Assembly (NCBI GenBank): GCA_035048485.1
Contig: CM068589.1
Span: 4,652,501 to 4,716,500 of the forward strand
From: Pteria penguin
Lineage: Eukaryota > Mollusca > Bivalvia > Pterioida > Pteriidae
Length of the DNA: 64,000 nt
Reading direction: 5' to 3'
How positions within the stretch are numbered: the stretch's first letter is position 1; every line of letters starts with the position of its first letter. This document shows, one piece after another, positions 35,500-47,100 of the stretch. Under the pieces are notes generated by a model. That model was not told the origin of the DNA. It did no database searches and was given only the letters and a program-made list of their open reading frames with translations. Made by a program: the position numbers and the translations under genes.

Positions 35500-35875
35500 A
35501 TCACAGAAGTCTGGCAAGCTGAATCTAGAATCACCAAGCTCTCCGAACAGTGATAGCAAGCTGAATCTAGAATCACCAAGCTCTCCGAACAGTGACCAGC
35601 AAGCTGCTTCTAGAATCACCGACGTCTCCGGACAGTAACCCATAAGCTGCATCTAGAATCACCGAGGTCTCCGCACAGTGACCCACAAGCTGCATCTAGA
35701 ATCACCGAGGTCTCCGGACAGTGACCCACAAGCTGCATCTAGAATCACCGAGGTCTCCGGACGGTGATGGCAAGCTGCATCTAGAATCACCGAGGTCCCG
35801 GGACGGTGATGGCAAGCTTCCTCTAGAATCAAAGAGGGCTCCGGACAGTAATGGCACTCTCCATCTAGAGCGAGC
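35500..35875 (+). repeat. 41-43-bp tandem repeat, about nine copies
   Basis: Unit AGCTGCATCTAGAATCACCG plus AGGTCTCCGGACAGTGACCC and ACA. XbaI-like TCTAGA sits in every unit. Directly abuts the 20-bp array but is unrelated to it. Both strands show short L/S/G-rich frames that are artefacts. Confidence 0.9.
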
Positions 35876-35989
35876 TCCGGTACTCAAATTGAATTTAAGA
35901 AATTCAATATAATTTCCACTACAGGTGATAAGAATCTACGGGTTCTGTAGATTTCACAATCTTGTATAGAATACATGTAGAATGTGAAG

Positions 35990-36120
35990 GTCCTAATGTA
36001 TGTAATGTGGCACTCCCAACAACGTACCAGGGTTCGATTCCCGGATTATGCCACTATGTTTAAGTGATTGATTATCTACATGTACTTTCATGCCGTGATA
36101 GGAGTGGATGATTAATTAAT
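35990..36120 (+). mobile_element. SINE family 2, degenerate copy
   Basis: CAGGGTTCGATTCCCGGATT, GCCACTATGTTTAAGTGATT and TTCATGCCGTGATAGG are collinear with 39975-40045. The head is eroded. Confidence 0.6.
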
Positions 36121-36139
36121 TCTACCTACTTAACCAATC

Positions 36140-36275
36140 AACCAACAATCCATGGAGAGGCGAGACATGCTACACAGGTGGGACAACAGTTCACCGTGGA
36201 TATCTATGAACCCCTGGAGAGGTGAGACATGCTACACAGGTGGGACAACAGACCATGGTGGATATCCATGAACCG
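36140..36275 (+). repeat. 64-bp direct duplication
   Basis: GGAGAGGCGAGACATGCTAC through GTGGATATCTATGAACC is repeated once with a few changes. Confidence 0.8.
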
Positions 36276-36944
36276 AAATGTGAAAGGTGAAGGCATCTCC
36301 TGTTTGGCTGATTACATTGTCAACTCACCACAACTGTCACAAATATACAAAGAGTCCTGTGCACACCAAATATAAACACACTGTAGCCAATCTAACATTC
36401 ACTTCGAATTAGAACAAAGATATCATACCTCCCTATCTCAACCCCCTACATACATCCAGCATGATCTATATCAAGCAATATTCAAGCCCATGAACTTCTG
36501 ACTACCAAGTGAGATAGCTAACAAAATTTGATTTCGAGAGATATGAATAGAAAAACTAAATATTGACAGGTAGATTTAATACTGAAAATATATTACCATG
36601 ATAACAAGTACAATATACAATATATATAGAAAAAGATTTCAGTGTCGGGTTATTCAGGTACTAAAGTATATTAATCATGTGACAAAAATAGATTTAGAAA
36701 TGAGTATTGATCAATATTTGTTCGTTAATCATTGTGATGTGTATCAGGGATTTACCGAGCTAGCCATACAATGGTTCCAATGCCAGATCAAACAAGAACG
36801 CCTCTGTTATTACCAAAATACATCATTACTGGGTAGCATAATTACATTCCCATCTAAGAAAACAAGAAGTAAGTATAATACTGCACCTGCATACCTTTTG
36901 ATTGAACTATTACACAATAGGCATAAAATGTATCAAAATAAAAA

Positions 36945-37350
36945 GGCTATGCCACTGTGGTGCTCACAACAATGCACTAAAGGCAAAGTGGATTTTAATG
37001 GATCCCTTGAAACACACAAGATGTCAGCCAGAAGAGGAATTAAATCACTGTGGCCCTCACAGCAGTACACTACAGTAGATTTTAATGAACTCCTTAAAAC
37101 AGACGAGATGTGAGTCAGTGGGGGAATTAAATCACTGTGGCCCTCACACAGTACACTACAGTAGATTCTACTGGACTCCTTGAAACACACGAGATGTGAG
37201 TCAGTGGAGGAATTAAATCACTGTGGCCCTCACAGCAGTACACTACAGTAGATTTTAATAGACTCCTTGAAACACACGAGATGTGAGTCAGTGGGGGAAT
37301 TATAGCATTGTGGCCCTCATAGAAGTACACTACAGTAGATTTTAATAGAC
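36945..37350 (+). repeat. 86-87-bp tandem repeat, about 4.5 copies
   Basis: ACGAGATGTGAGTCAGTGGG occurs at about 37103, 37189 and 37276, with an earlier diverged unit. The unit includes AATTAAATCACTGTGGCCCT and ACTACAGTAGATTTTAATAG. The 171-codon frame starting at 36598 runs into this array. Confidence 0.88.
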
Positions 37351-37369
37351 CCCAAGTAACTATATGAGA

Positions 37370-38985
37370 GGTGACTGAGTAAGTGCTATGTCATTTTGAC
37401 TCTGACATACACCACAGAGGACATTACCTGACCACTATAAACCATGAGAGGTCATGTGACTAGGGGAAGTAAGATTCTGTGATATGGTTGGCCATACTTA
37501 CCATGAATACCCACAAATTACATTACTACATATTCTGATACACATCCAGAACTTCAGGAAGTAGAGGAGCCTTGAGAAGGTCTGGTGAATTTAGGATAAT
37601 TTCTATATTTTATGATAAATTTTCCGCGAAAAAAAAATGACCCGATCACTCTTTACACCTCTCTGCCACTTTAAATCTACCACTGATACTTCTCCTCGTG
37701 ACTACATCATATGAGCATAACAAACATTAATTAATATGTAAATTTGATTGTTTATATAAGAAACATTAATGTTAAGTAGTATATATTAAACATGCCTGGT
37801 ATAACATGTCACTATTATGTAACAAAGAACATAATGCCTGCAATACATCACCATGTTTCCACACGACTGAAAATGAAAGGACAATGACTTCTTCTACTTT
37901 CTTAATGATAAGGAAATAGTTTTTCTTTTAGTAATTCTTTTTTTTTTTTTGTATACAGAATAGGGAGTTTGTACACCCTCTATTCAAGTAACATAGTTTT
38001 TTTACATAATTACTGAATAATTTATAACTGGCTTATTAACTGAAGAAAACCTTTATATATGTGTATATAAAAAGTTGTAATAGTAATGAACCTCAATCCC
38101 CCCTCCCTTCCCTCCTATCTACTGCCCTTGAGTACAAACTTCCTACTTTAGATTTTAGAATAAATGCTGAAAAGAAACAATGACCTAATCTACTTGCTTC
38201 AGTGAAACTGGATTAAAATGGAGACATGATTCTGAGCATCATTTCCTTTGACTTACTTTCAATTCTGTTCACTTTCATTTTTAAAAAACAACAAAAACAA
38301 TAAAAGTTATAATAAAATAAAAAATGTAAATCAAATGAACCTCAACTTGATACAGCATCCCTGATTATTTTGACTGTGCTTGCCATAATGAATGCAATTA
38401 TCACAGGGAAGTAATGTACAGATGAAGAAAACAATGAAAATGACAGCCTAACAGATTGTCAAGGCTCCATAAAACAGCTGATCATGTATATACATGTCCA
38501 GCATGTACGTACATATACAATAATATAGGTCTCTGTCACAGAAATGAGTGTTACAATATACAAGGCTACAAACAATAATGGACTTAAAATACAATAAGAA
38601 AAATAAAATACAAAATACAGAAAAGTATAAAGGTAATAATTTATGCAAAAAAGTTAAAAGAAATATGTGAAAAGGTTTAATGTATCACAGATGATTTATA
38701 TATAGATTAATAGATGAAACTGAGATAATATCGCAGAGAATGAGTCATACATACATAGACAAAAACATCCACAGTAATATTACAAGATAAGTATAATGCT
38801 TCCCTCAACACATCTTGGAATCACATTAATGAGTAACTGAAACAGATGAAAATAATTTGCATTTTGTAAGCATTTGTAGACTGTTCAAAAATATGAATAC
38901 GATACTAAAGGGAGATAAGCCAAAGAACAGCTCTGTGAAATGCTGAAGGATAATTACCAACAACTTGTTATGAACTGGTCAAAAT
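37370..38985. other. Gene-free stretch, 3' flank of the SPFH-like gene
   Basis: AT-rich sequence without arrays or coding blocks. It probably includes the 3' untranslated region of the minus-strand gene. An AATAAA on the minus strand lies only a few bases after the stop (39092-39087), which is too close to be a convincing sole signal. Confidence 0.45.
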
Positions 38986-38989
38986 GATT

Positions 38990-39142
38990 TCTTCACCAAA
39001 CACCAGAATTCTTCAACGAGAACTGGTCATCTTGAATTCTCATTGACCACTGGTCCCCACAAACTGTATACAAAACACTAGTCACTTTTATTTCTTCACT
39101 GACCACTAGTCACCCTGAATTCTTCACTGACCACTGGTCCTT
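38990..39142 (-). repeat. About 30-40-bp direct repeats spanning the last codons and 3' UTR of the SPFH-like gene
   Basis: TTCTTCACTGACCACTAGTC and TTCTTCACTGACCACTGGTC are adjacent. Diverged versions are at about 38998 (TTCTTCACCAAACACCAG), 39010 and 39050. The stop codon lies within the repeated segment, so the C-terminal residues are themselves encoded by repeat units. Confidence 0.7.
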
Positions 39143-39235
39143 GTTGAAGGGCAAGATACTGCGTCAAATCAATAGAGAGTTTCTGCAGGTTTTCTAAGTA
39201 CTCTAACTTATGCTTGTTTTCCGAAGTAGCATGAT
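39096..39235 (-). CDS. SPFH/Band-7-like protein, exon 11 (terminal)
   Basis: Acceptor GATTTTTTTTTCAG, then the phase-1 codon is completed to aspartate. The exon reads HATSENKHKLEYLENLQKLS, then IDLTQYLALQQGPVV, SEEFRVTSGQ and TGA. It encodes residues 347-392. The first part continues the coiled coil of exon 10. The last dozen residues come from the local repeat, so the C-terminus may vary between alleles. Confidence 0.8.
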
Positions 39236-39913
39236 CTGAAAAAAAAATCATAAATTTTACTTCAAAATGATTCTATAAAATATTTGGTTTGTAACAGTTC
39301 AAAGAATACCTGAAAATTTTCCTTATCACCATGTCACCTTATCACTATACTACATTCTCATCATATCACCTTATCACCTTTTCACAATATCACCTTTGCA
39401 ACATTATAAAAATCTGACTTGGACACCCCATCAAAGATTTATTCATTTGTTTCTTGCTGTATGTAACAACAACATCAGTTCGCAAACATAGTGGTGGTAT
39501 CTGCTTGATGCAAAGCATTTAAAACATTTAGCAACAAAACTTGTATATACCCATGAGTTCTTCATTCTGGAAAAATTAAAAAAAAATCCCTTCTGTGATT
39601 TTGAAGGAAGTGAAAATGAATAGGTGGATGGCAAAGGTTAGATGTATTACTTATTTGAGCCTTTTACTCAGGTGAGTAAAGAATCAGACATCTGCACATC
39701 ACAAACTCTCTGCAAAACCTGATGAGTTTGCTTGTCCACATACAATGACACTGTAATGTGTTACCACATGAAGACTTGTTTGCCCCCCTCCCCACACACT
39801 ATCCTAGTATAAGGTATGACCATACTTAGCTTTCTTTATTCCCATCCACTTCCAACCCAAGTGTGTCATATGGCCATTCTTAGGTATATTATGACTCCCC
39901 TGCCTTACCAATG

Positions 39914-40105
39914 CCAGTGGGGGCAGGCTTGGTGTAGTGGTTAAGTGGTTAAGTGCTTGGCTTGCGGCGCCGACGATCCGAGTTTGATTCCCGGGTGGCG
40001 CCACTATGTTTAAGAGGTTGGTTACCTCCTGCTTCCATGTCGCGATATAACTGAAAAATTGTTGAAAGCGACGTAAAACACCAATCAATCAAATCAACCA
40101 ATGCC
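39914..40105 (+). mobile_element. SINE family 2, in intron 10
   Basis: Head GGCTTGGTGTAGTGGTTAAG (box A) and CCGAGTTTGATTCCCGGGTG (box B). Body GCCACTATGTTTAAGAGGTT and TCGCGATATAACTGAAAAAT. Tail GCGACGTAAAACACCAATCA. Matches 63447-63625. An internal TTAAGTGG duplication lengthens the head. Confidence 0.85.
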
Positions 40106-40134
40106 AGTGCAAAATATGACCATATTCAGGTTAA

Positions 40135-40395
40135 CATCTTGCCTCTCTTTTGAATCCCAGGTCAATTAATGGCCATACTTATGTTTTTATGATCCCTAAT
40201 CCCTTTCTAATACCAGTGCAATTAATGGCCATACTTATGTTTTTATGATCCCTAATCCCTTTCTAATACCAGTGCAATTAATGGCCATACTTATGTTTTT
40301 ATGATCCCTAATCCCTTTGTAATACCAGTGCAATTAATGGCCATACTTATGTTTTTATGATCCCTAATCCCTTTCTAATACCAGTGCTATGGGTG
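40135..40395 (+). repeat. 56-bp tandem repeat, about 4.3 copies, intron 10
   Basis: Unit AATTAATGGCCATACTTATG plus TTTTTATGATCCCTAATCCC and TTTCTAATACCAGTGC, nearly perfect. Confidence 0.92.
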
Positions 40396-40449
40396 ATCAA
40401 CATTTTTTTGTTGCCATTCCTGCACCATCAGTTTGACATGTGCACATAC

Positions 40450-40587
40450 CCAGATTTGCTTGCGTCCATAGGGACTGTATCTTCATCCTTTGTTCATGCT
40501 CTGTTTCTGACATTTCCAGTTTATGCTGCTGTATAAGGTCCCCTAACTTTTGCTGATGCTCCTGTTTGGTTTTTTCCATCTCCTGAA
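40450..40587 (-). CDS. SPFH/Band-7-like protein, exon 10
   Basis: Acceptor ATATATATTGTAG, donor CTGG then GTATGTG. It encodes residues 301-347: VQEMEKTKQEHQQKLGDLIQ and then HKLEMSETEHEQRMKIQSLW. Charged heptads predict a coiled coil, as commonly follows an SPFH domain and supports oligomerisation. Ends in phase 1. Confidence 0.85.
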
Positions 40588-40659
40588 CTACAATATATAT
40601 TGTTATATTATGAAAGAGATAGAAACTATAGCTACTATTAACTTTATAGTGTCCCTGTA

Positions 40660-41255
40660 CTTTACTGTACTATACAGCCTGTTGTGACCTCTTACCTCTA
40701 TACAACCTGTTATAACCTCATTCCTCTATATAACCTGTTATAACCTCATCCCTCTATACAACCTGTTGTAACCTCATCCCTCTATACAACCTGTTGTAAC
40801 CTCATCCCTCTATACAACCTGTTGTAACCTCTTCCCTCTATACAACTTGTTATAACCTCATCTCTCTATACAACCTGTTATAACCTCATTCCTCTATACA
40901 ACCTGTTGTAACCTCATCCCTCTATACAACCTGTTATAACCTCTTCCCTCTATACAACCTGTTGTAACCTCATCCCTCTATACAACCTGTTGTAACCTCA
41001 TCCCTCTATACAACCTGTAGTAATCTCATCCCTCTATACAATCTGTTATAACCTCATTCCTCTATACAACCTGTCATAACCTCATTCCTCTATACAACCT
41101 GTTGTAACCTCATCCCTCTATACAACCTGTTGTAACCTCATCCCTCTATACAACCTGTTGTAACCTCTTCCATCTATACAACCTGTTGTAACCTCATCCC
41201 TCTATACAACCTGTTGTAACCTCTTCCATCTATACAACCTATTATAACCTCATCC
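40660..41255 (+). repeat. 28-bp tandem repeat, about 21 copies, intron 9
   Basis: Unit CTCTATACAACCTGTTGTAA plus CCTCATCC, with GTTATAACCTC and CTTCC variants. It begins about 70 bases upstream (gene sense) of exon 10. One isolated unit recurs near 41816-41843. Confidence 0.93.
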
Positions 41256-41259
41256 CTTT

Positions 41260-42550
41260 GTCTATAAACTGCTGCACTGGTACTGCAACTGTTCCCCGAC
41301 AGTAACAGTTCCCGTATGTTTTGCTGGTTTGAGCACAATGGGCAAGAAAATAAGATTTTTCTCGTAAAAACTTTGATTCATGCCTTCTATCTAATTTTAT
41401 TTCTCATATTCTGACCTACTTTCAATATCAATACGCGGGGAAAAGGTGCTCTTGATCAATGAACCTAAAATCAGTTTTTAAGGTTGAATAATACAATATT
41501 TTCGTTATAAGCATTTTTATAAAAGATTGACCTTTGACTTTATCTAATATCATGTCTTTTTATTCACCAACAATATCAGTAGACTAGATCCTCCAAAACC
41601 TATTACAGTGAAGTCAGTAAAAATGGCCGAAAAGCAGTGTCGTAAAAATGCATAGAATATTTGGTTTATGTATGAGTTTTGCTGAAAGTTTGGTATTGTT
41701 CTATACATAATGGGTAAACCATGCACTGTACAAAACTTCATGTATTTTGGTCTTCTGTAGCAAAAGTTGTTTGTCGAAAACTTCAAAAATCCTCCGGGAA
41801 CCGTTACTAGACCAGTAACCTCATCCCTCTGTCTACAACCTGCTTGAAAACGTTACTTGGACTTCCACAATGTGTTATGTTTCATTGTGGCAACCTCAGG
41901 TGAGAGAAAACTCCAAGAAACTTTATATCCTTTTATGATATCATAAAAAAATAACAATTGAAACTCTTTAACAGATGACGTTTCCAGTCCTAACTCCTAA
42001 TAGAAACATACAAAAACAGACTGTAAACAAAGGAATTCATATTATTATAAATATTATCGTCATTGATTTCTGTTATTATCATATTTTCTGATTTGGTAGA
42101 CTCTTGATTAATTGAAGACCCAAGGACAACAGTTTGAGTTATGATGAGCTTGAAACAAGGAGGTATAATTATAAAGGCCATTTCAATAAAGTGATTTGTC
42201 TGCCCCTGATAAAAACTTTCTCACCATATGCATATGTGGCATATAAAGGTGACAGCTAATTTCGCTGACCATATCTCACCATGGTCTGTTGACCATACAA
42301 ATGAGAAAAGTAGACTATATCAACAGTTATTGTACAGCTTTTATATCTTTTCTGCTTCCGTGGACGACCTTAACAAACAAGGGCAGATAACTGATCTTAT
42401 TTAAACTGCCAATAGAGAGCTCACAACTGCCAATAAAGAGCTCACAACTGAGGTCTTAGAATTAGATTGAGTGAACACAAATCTGAGTTATCAGTGTTTG
42501 AGGAATCAAGAGTCAACAGTATCTACCAGATTTTTTAAACAAAACACCAG
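41260..42550. other. Remaining intron 9 sequence
   Basis: No exon-like block or element recognised. Short duplication AACTGCCAATAAAGAGCTCA near 42405-42445. Confidence 0.5.
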
Positions 42551-42555
42551 CATAC

Positions 42556-42676
42556 CAAGTTTAGATCTCTCATGGTCACGTGTTAATTTGAAATCTGTCA
42601 ATTTTTGCTTCTGTTCCTCAATTTCAGAATTAAGTCTCAGCTTAGTCCTGCTTTCTATAGCCGAGTTCTGCATGGC
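42556..42676 (-). CDS. SPFH/Band-7-like protein, exon 9
   Basis: Acceptor CTATTAAATTTCAG, donor AAACTTG then GTATGC. It encodes residues 261-301: AMQNSAIESRTKLRLNSEIE and then EQKQKLTDFKLTRDHERSKL. The text AIESRTKLRL is typical of the end of the SPFH-like region, where the helix leading into the coiled coil begins. Enters in phase 0 and leaves in phase 1. Confidence 0.88.
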
Positions 42677-42699
42677 CTGAAATTTAATAGATATCAACA

Positions 42700-43065
42700 T
42701 GTTTATATTCTGTTGCAATGTAACCATAGCCTGTAATATATATAAACAGTAAAACATGTAAATATTCTGCATAGCGTAGACTGTACTAAATACAAACAAT
42801 AAAACATGTAAATATTCTGCAAGGCATAAACTTGCATACATATAAACAATAAAACATGTAAATATTCTGCATAGCGTAGACTATAATAAATACAAACAAT
42901 AAAACATGTAAATACTCTGCATGGCATAGACTTGAATACATATAAACAATATAACATGCAATATTCTGCATGACATAGTTTGTAATACAATGTACATATA
43001 AACAATAAAACATGTAAATATTCTGTGTGGCATAGACTACAATATATATATATATATATATACAG
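42700..43065 (-). repeat. 55-60-bp tandem repeat in intron 8, about six copies
   Basis: Plus-strand unit AACAATAAAACATGTAAATA plus TTCTGCATAGCGTAGACTAT. One unit reads TCTGCATGGCATAG, whose reverse complement contains GCCATGCAGA, the exact first ten bases of exon 9. An (AT) run is at 43041-43061. Confidence 0.85.
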
Positions 43066-43099
43066 TCAATCATGTGAATATTGTTATACATGTATTGAT

Positions 43100-43150
43100 T
43101 TTTACCTGTAATCTGTTATACATGTATTAATTTTTACCTGTAATCTGTCA
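43100..43150 (-). repeat. 31-bp duplication containing the exon 8 donor site
   Basis: On the plus strand TTTTTACCTGTAATCTGT occurs at about 43100 and 43131. In gene sense, AGATTACAG then GTAAAAAT is duplicated, so a perfect copy of the exon 8 5' splice junction lies 31 bases inside intron 8. Confidence 0.85.
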
Positions 43151-43276
43151 CTAGCTTGGTATCCCCTGTACACTACTTTTTGAATACTATATCCTATAGA
43201 GGCAGCTCGTTGCACTAGCTGTGAAAATGTGGACATCTCACTCAGCTGACCAGTTTTGCGTAGAAAATCTTCAAAT
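43138..43276 (-). CDS. SPFH/Band-7-like protein, exon 8
   Basis: Acceptor TTGGTGTATTCAG, donor TTACAG then GTAAAA. It encodes residues 214-260: FEDFLRKTGQLSEMSTFSQL and then VQRAASIGYSIQKVVYRGYQ. The core RA..IGY.I.KVVYRGY is highly characteristic of this protein family, by my memory of vertebrate and invertebrate homologues. Enters in phase 2, ends in phase 0. A duplicate donor follows 31 bases downstream. Confidence 0.9.
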
Positions 43277-43299
43277 CTGAATACACCAATTAAATATGA

Positions 43300-43575
43300 A
43301 CAAGTGTGTTTGTGTAACACTAATGCTCCCGGCAGCACCATAGTCCAAAAAGTTATTTTTAGCATAAAGGTCATTGTCAAAGTAAAAAGGTCATCAACCT
43401 TGGTGTCATTTGAAAGGACTTCATTTGTTCAGTATGCATGTCAAATATGAATTCTCTATCCCTCACAGTTCAAAAGTTATAGCAAAGGTTAAAGTTGACA
43501 ACAGACAGACAAACAAACAGACAGGACAAAAACAATATGCCCCTGATCTATCGATCCAAAGGCATAAAAAGTTCA
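43300..43575 (+). mobile_element. Dispersed MITE-like repeat, copy A (intron 7)
   Basis: AAGGTCATTGTCAAAGTAAA, TGTCATTTGAAAGGACTTCA, AGTTGACAACAGACAGACAA and ACAAAAACAATATGCCCCTG match 56680-56955 in order. No open frame. Confidence 0.8.
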
Positions 43576-43579
43576 TAAT

Positions 43580-44100
43580 GCATTGCAATAAACAAAAGGC
43601 CCAAATGATTGTTATAGCTCATCAAGTTAGAATTATTACTTAAAGTTTATATTACAAAGCTTCATTCTCTTGTCATATCCAACTGAACAAATAAGTTTCT
43701 ATTTTCATTATTCTGTCAGCATCAAGAAAAGTATTTCTGGATTCTACATGATGCTAACAAATAAATGAATACATGAAAATATACTGATTACAGGTAGAGG
43801 GTGTGCACAGCAATTCATATTTACATTCTCACAGGTATGAGTAGACTAGTTGCAGTGGATAACCACTTGGCTCGTAGGTGCGATTGATCAGGTTTGATTA
43901 CACCACATTGATGGTGGTTACCTTCTGAATCCACAATGTAGTATTATTTAAAACTTGTTGACAGCAATGTCAACCTTAAAACAACTAACTGGAATTCATT
44001 TAGATAGAATGAAAACTTTATAACCATTACAACCATATACAAAGAGAAATGCACACATGTTGGGAAATTAGTAGAAAAATACAATTTATGAGAAGCTATA
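43580..44100 (+). other. Intron 7 remainder with a degenerate SINE family 2 copy
   Basis: At 43835-43990, TTGCAGTGGATAACCACTTG, GATCAGGTTTGATTACACCA and TGACAGCAATGTCAACC follow the order of SINE family 2 but are strongly diverged. Nothing else is recognised. Confidence 0.5.
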
Positions 44101-44105
44101 CTCAC

Positions 44106-44147
44106 GTGACTTTCCCAGCAAAAGTGATCACATCAGCACAAACTGCA
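44106..44147 (-). CDS. SPFH/Band-7-like protein, exon 7 (42-base micro-exon, parent of the satellite)
   Basis: Acceptor TTTTACATTACAG, donor GTCAC then GTGAGT. With the flanking phases it encodes the junction asparagine, then AVCADVITFAGKV, then threonine completed by exon 8 (residues 200-214). This short helix follows PIADMI of exon 6, as the family requires (DPIADFIN, A..ADVI.FA in homologues, from memory). Its acceptor and roughly the first 25 bases are the same sequence as each 58-bp unit of the intron-6 satellite. The acceptor is in effect the last unit of that array. Confidence 0.88.
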
Positions 44148-47100
44148 CTGTAATGTAAAACAATGTCATGATAAGTACAAAGTGATGACATCAGCACAAA
44201 CTGCACTGTAATGTAAAACAATGTCATGACATGACATCAACACAAACTGCACTGTAATGTAAAACAATGTCATGATAAGTACAAAGTCATGACATCAGCA
44301 CAAACTGCACTGTAATGTAAAGCAATGCCATGATAAGTACAAAGTAATGACATCAGCACAGACTGCACTGTAATGTAAAACAATGCCATGATAAGTACAA
44401 AGTCATGACATCAGCACAAACTGCACTGTAATGTAAAGCAATGCCATGATAAGTACACAGTAATGACATCAGCACAAACTGCACTGTAATGTAAAACAAT
44501 GTCATGATAAGTACAAAGTCATGACATCAGCACAAACTGCACTGTAATGTAAAACAATGTCATGATAAGTACAAAGTAATGACATCAGCACAGACTACAC
44601 TGTAATGTAAAACAATGCCATGATAAGTACACAGTAATGACATCAGCACAAACTGCACTGTAATGTAAAACAATGTCATGATAAATACAAAGTGATGACA
44701 TCAGCACAAACTGCACTGTAATGTAAAACAATGCCATGATAAGTACAAGGTAATGACATCAGCACAAACTGCACTATAATGTAAAACAATGCCATGATAA
44801 GTACAAAGTAATGACATCAGCACAAACTGCACTGTAATGTAAAACAATGCCATGATAAGTACAAAGTCATGACATCAGCACAAACTGCACTGTAATGTAA
44901 AACAATGTCATGATAAGTACAAAGTAATGACATCAGCACAAACTGCACTGTAATGTAAAACAATGCCATAATAAGTACAAAGTCATGACATCAGCACAAA
45001 CTGCACTGTAATGTAAAGCAATGTCATGATAAGTACAAAGTCATGAAAACAGCACAAACTGCACTGTAATGTAATACAATGCCATGATAAGTACAAAGTG
45101 ATGACATCAGCACAAACTGCACTGTAATATAAAACAATGCCATGATAAGTACAAAGTCATGACATCAGCACAAACTGCACTGTAATGTAAATCAATGCCA
45201 TGATAAGTACAAAGTGATGACAACAGCACAAACTGCACTGTAATGTAAAGCAATGCCATGATAAGTACAAAGTGATGACATCAACACAAACTGCACTGTA
45301 ATGTAAAGCAATGTCATGATAAGTACAAAGTAATGACATCAGCACAAACTGCACTGTAATGTAAAACAATGCCATGATAAGTACAAAGTGATGACATCAG
45401 CACAAACTGCACTGTAATGTAAAACAATGCCATGATAAGTACAAAGTCATGACATCAGCACAAACTGCACTGTAATGTAAAACAATGTCATGATAAGTAC
45501 AAAGTCATGACATCAGCACAAACTGCACTGTAATGTAAAGCAATGCCATGATAAGTACAAAGTCATGACATTAGCACAAACTGCAATGGAATGTAAAACA
45601 ATGTCATGATAAGTACAAAGTCATGACATCAGCACAAACTGCACTGTAATGTAAAGCAATGCCATGATAAGTACAAAGTCATGACATCAGCACAAACTGC
45701 ACTGTAATGTAAAACAAATCCATGATAAGTACAAAGTGATGACATCAGCACAAACTGCACTGTAATGTAAAACAAATCCATGATAAGTACAAAGTGATGA
45801 CATCAGCACAAACTGCACTGTAATGTAAAACAATGTCATGATAAGTACAAAGTGATGACATCAGCACAAACTGCACTGTAATGTAAAACAATGCCATGAT
45901 AAGTACAAAGTGATGACATCAGCACAAACTGCACTGTAATGTAAAACAATGCCATGATAAGTACAAAGTGATGACATCAGCACAAACTGCACTGTAATGT
46001 AAAACAAATCCATGATAAGTACAAAGTGATGACATCAGCACAAACTGCACTATAATGTAAAACAATGTCATGATAAGTACAAAGTAATGACATCAACACA
46101 AACTGCACTGTAATGTAAAGCCATGCCATGATAAGTACAAAGTCATGACATCAGCACAAACTGCACTGTAATGTAAAACAATGCCATGATAAGTAAAAAG
46201 TAATGACATCAGCACAGACTGCACTGTAATGTAAAACAAAGCCATGATAAGTACAAAGTAATGACATCAGCACAGACTGCTCTGTAATGTAAAACAATGT
46301 CATGATAAGTACAAAGTCATGACATCAGCACAAACTGCACTATAATGTAAAACAATGTCATGATAAGTACAAAGTCATGACATCAGCACAAACTGCACTA
46401 TAATGTAAAACAATGTCATGATAAGTACAAAGTCATGACATCAGCACAAACTGCACTATAATGTAAAACAATGCCATGATAAGTAAAAAGTAATGACATC
46501 AGCACAGACTGCACTGTAATGTAAATCAATGCCATGATAAGTACAAAGTAATGACATCAACATAAACTGCACTGTAATGTAAAACAATGCCATGATAAGT
46601 AAAAAGTAATGACATCAGCACAGACTGCACTGTAATGTAAAACAATGTCATGATAAGTACAAAGTAATGACATCAGCACAAACTGCATTGTAATGTAAAA
46701 CAATGCCATGATAAGTACAAAGTAATGACATCAGCACAAACTGCACTGTAATGTAAAACAATGCCATGATAAGTACAAAGTCATGACATCAGCACACACT
46801 GCACTGTAATGTAAAACAATGCCATGATGAGTACAAAGTAATGACATCAGCACAAAGTGCACTGTAATGTAAAACAATGCCATGATAAATACAAAGTCAT
46901 GACATCAGCACAAACTGCACTGTAATTTAAAGCAATGCCATGATAAGTACAAAGTCATGACATCAGCACAAACTGCACTGTAATGTAAAACAATGCCATG
47001 ATAAGTAAAAAGTAATGACATCAGCACAGACTGCACTGTAATGTAAAACAATGCCATAATAAGTACAAAGTAATGACATCAGCACAAACTGCACTGTAAT

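Noticed and set aside
36598..37113. 171-codon frame MITSTIYNIYRKRFQ
   Set aside because: No recognisable family. The second half runs through an 87-bp tandem repeat and no splice or start evidence exists. It could hide a small gene, but I cannot support one.
42001..42181. Minus-strand frame in intron 9 and similar short frames elsewhere
   Set aside because: Short, AT-rich, without splice sites or family resemblance.
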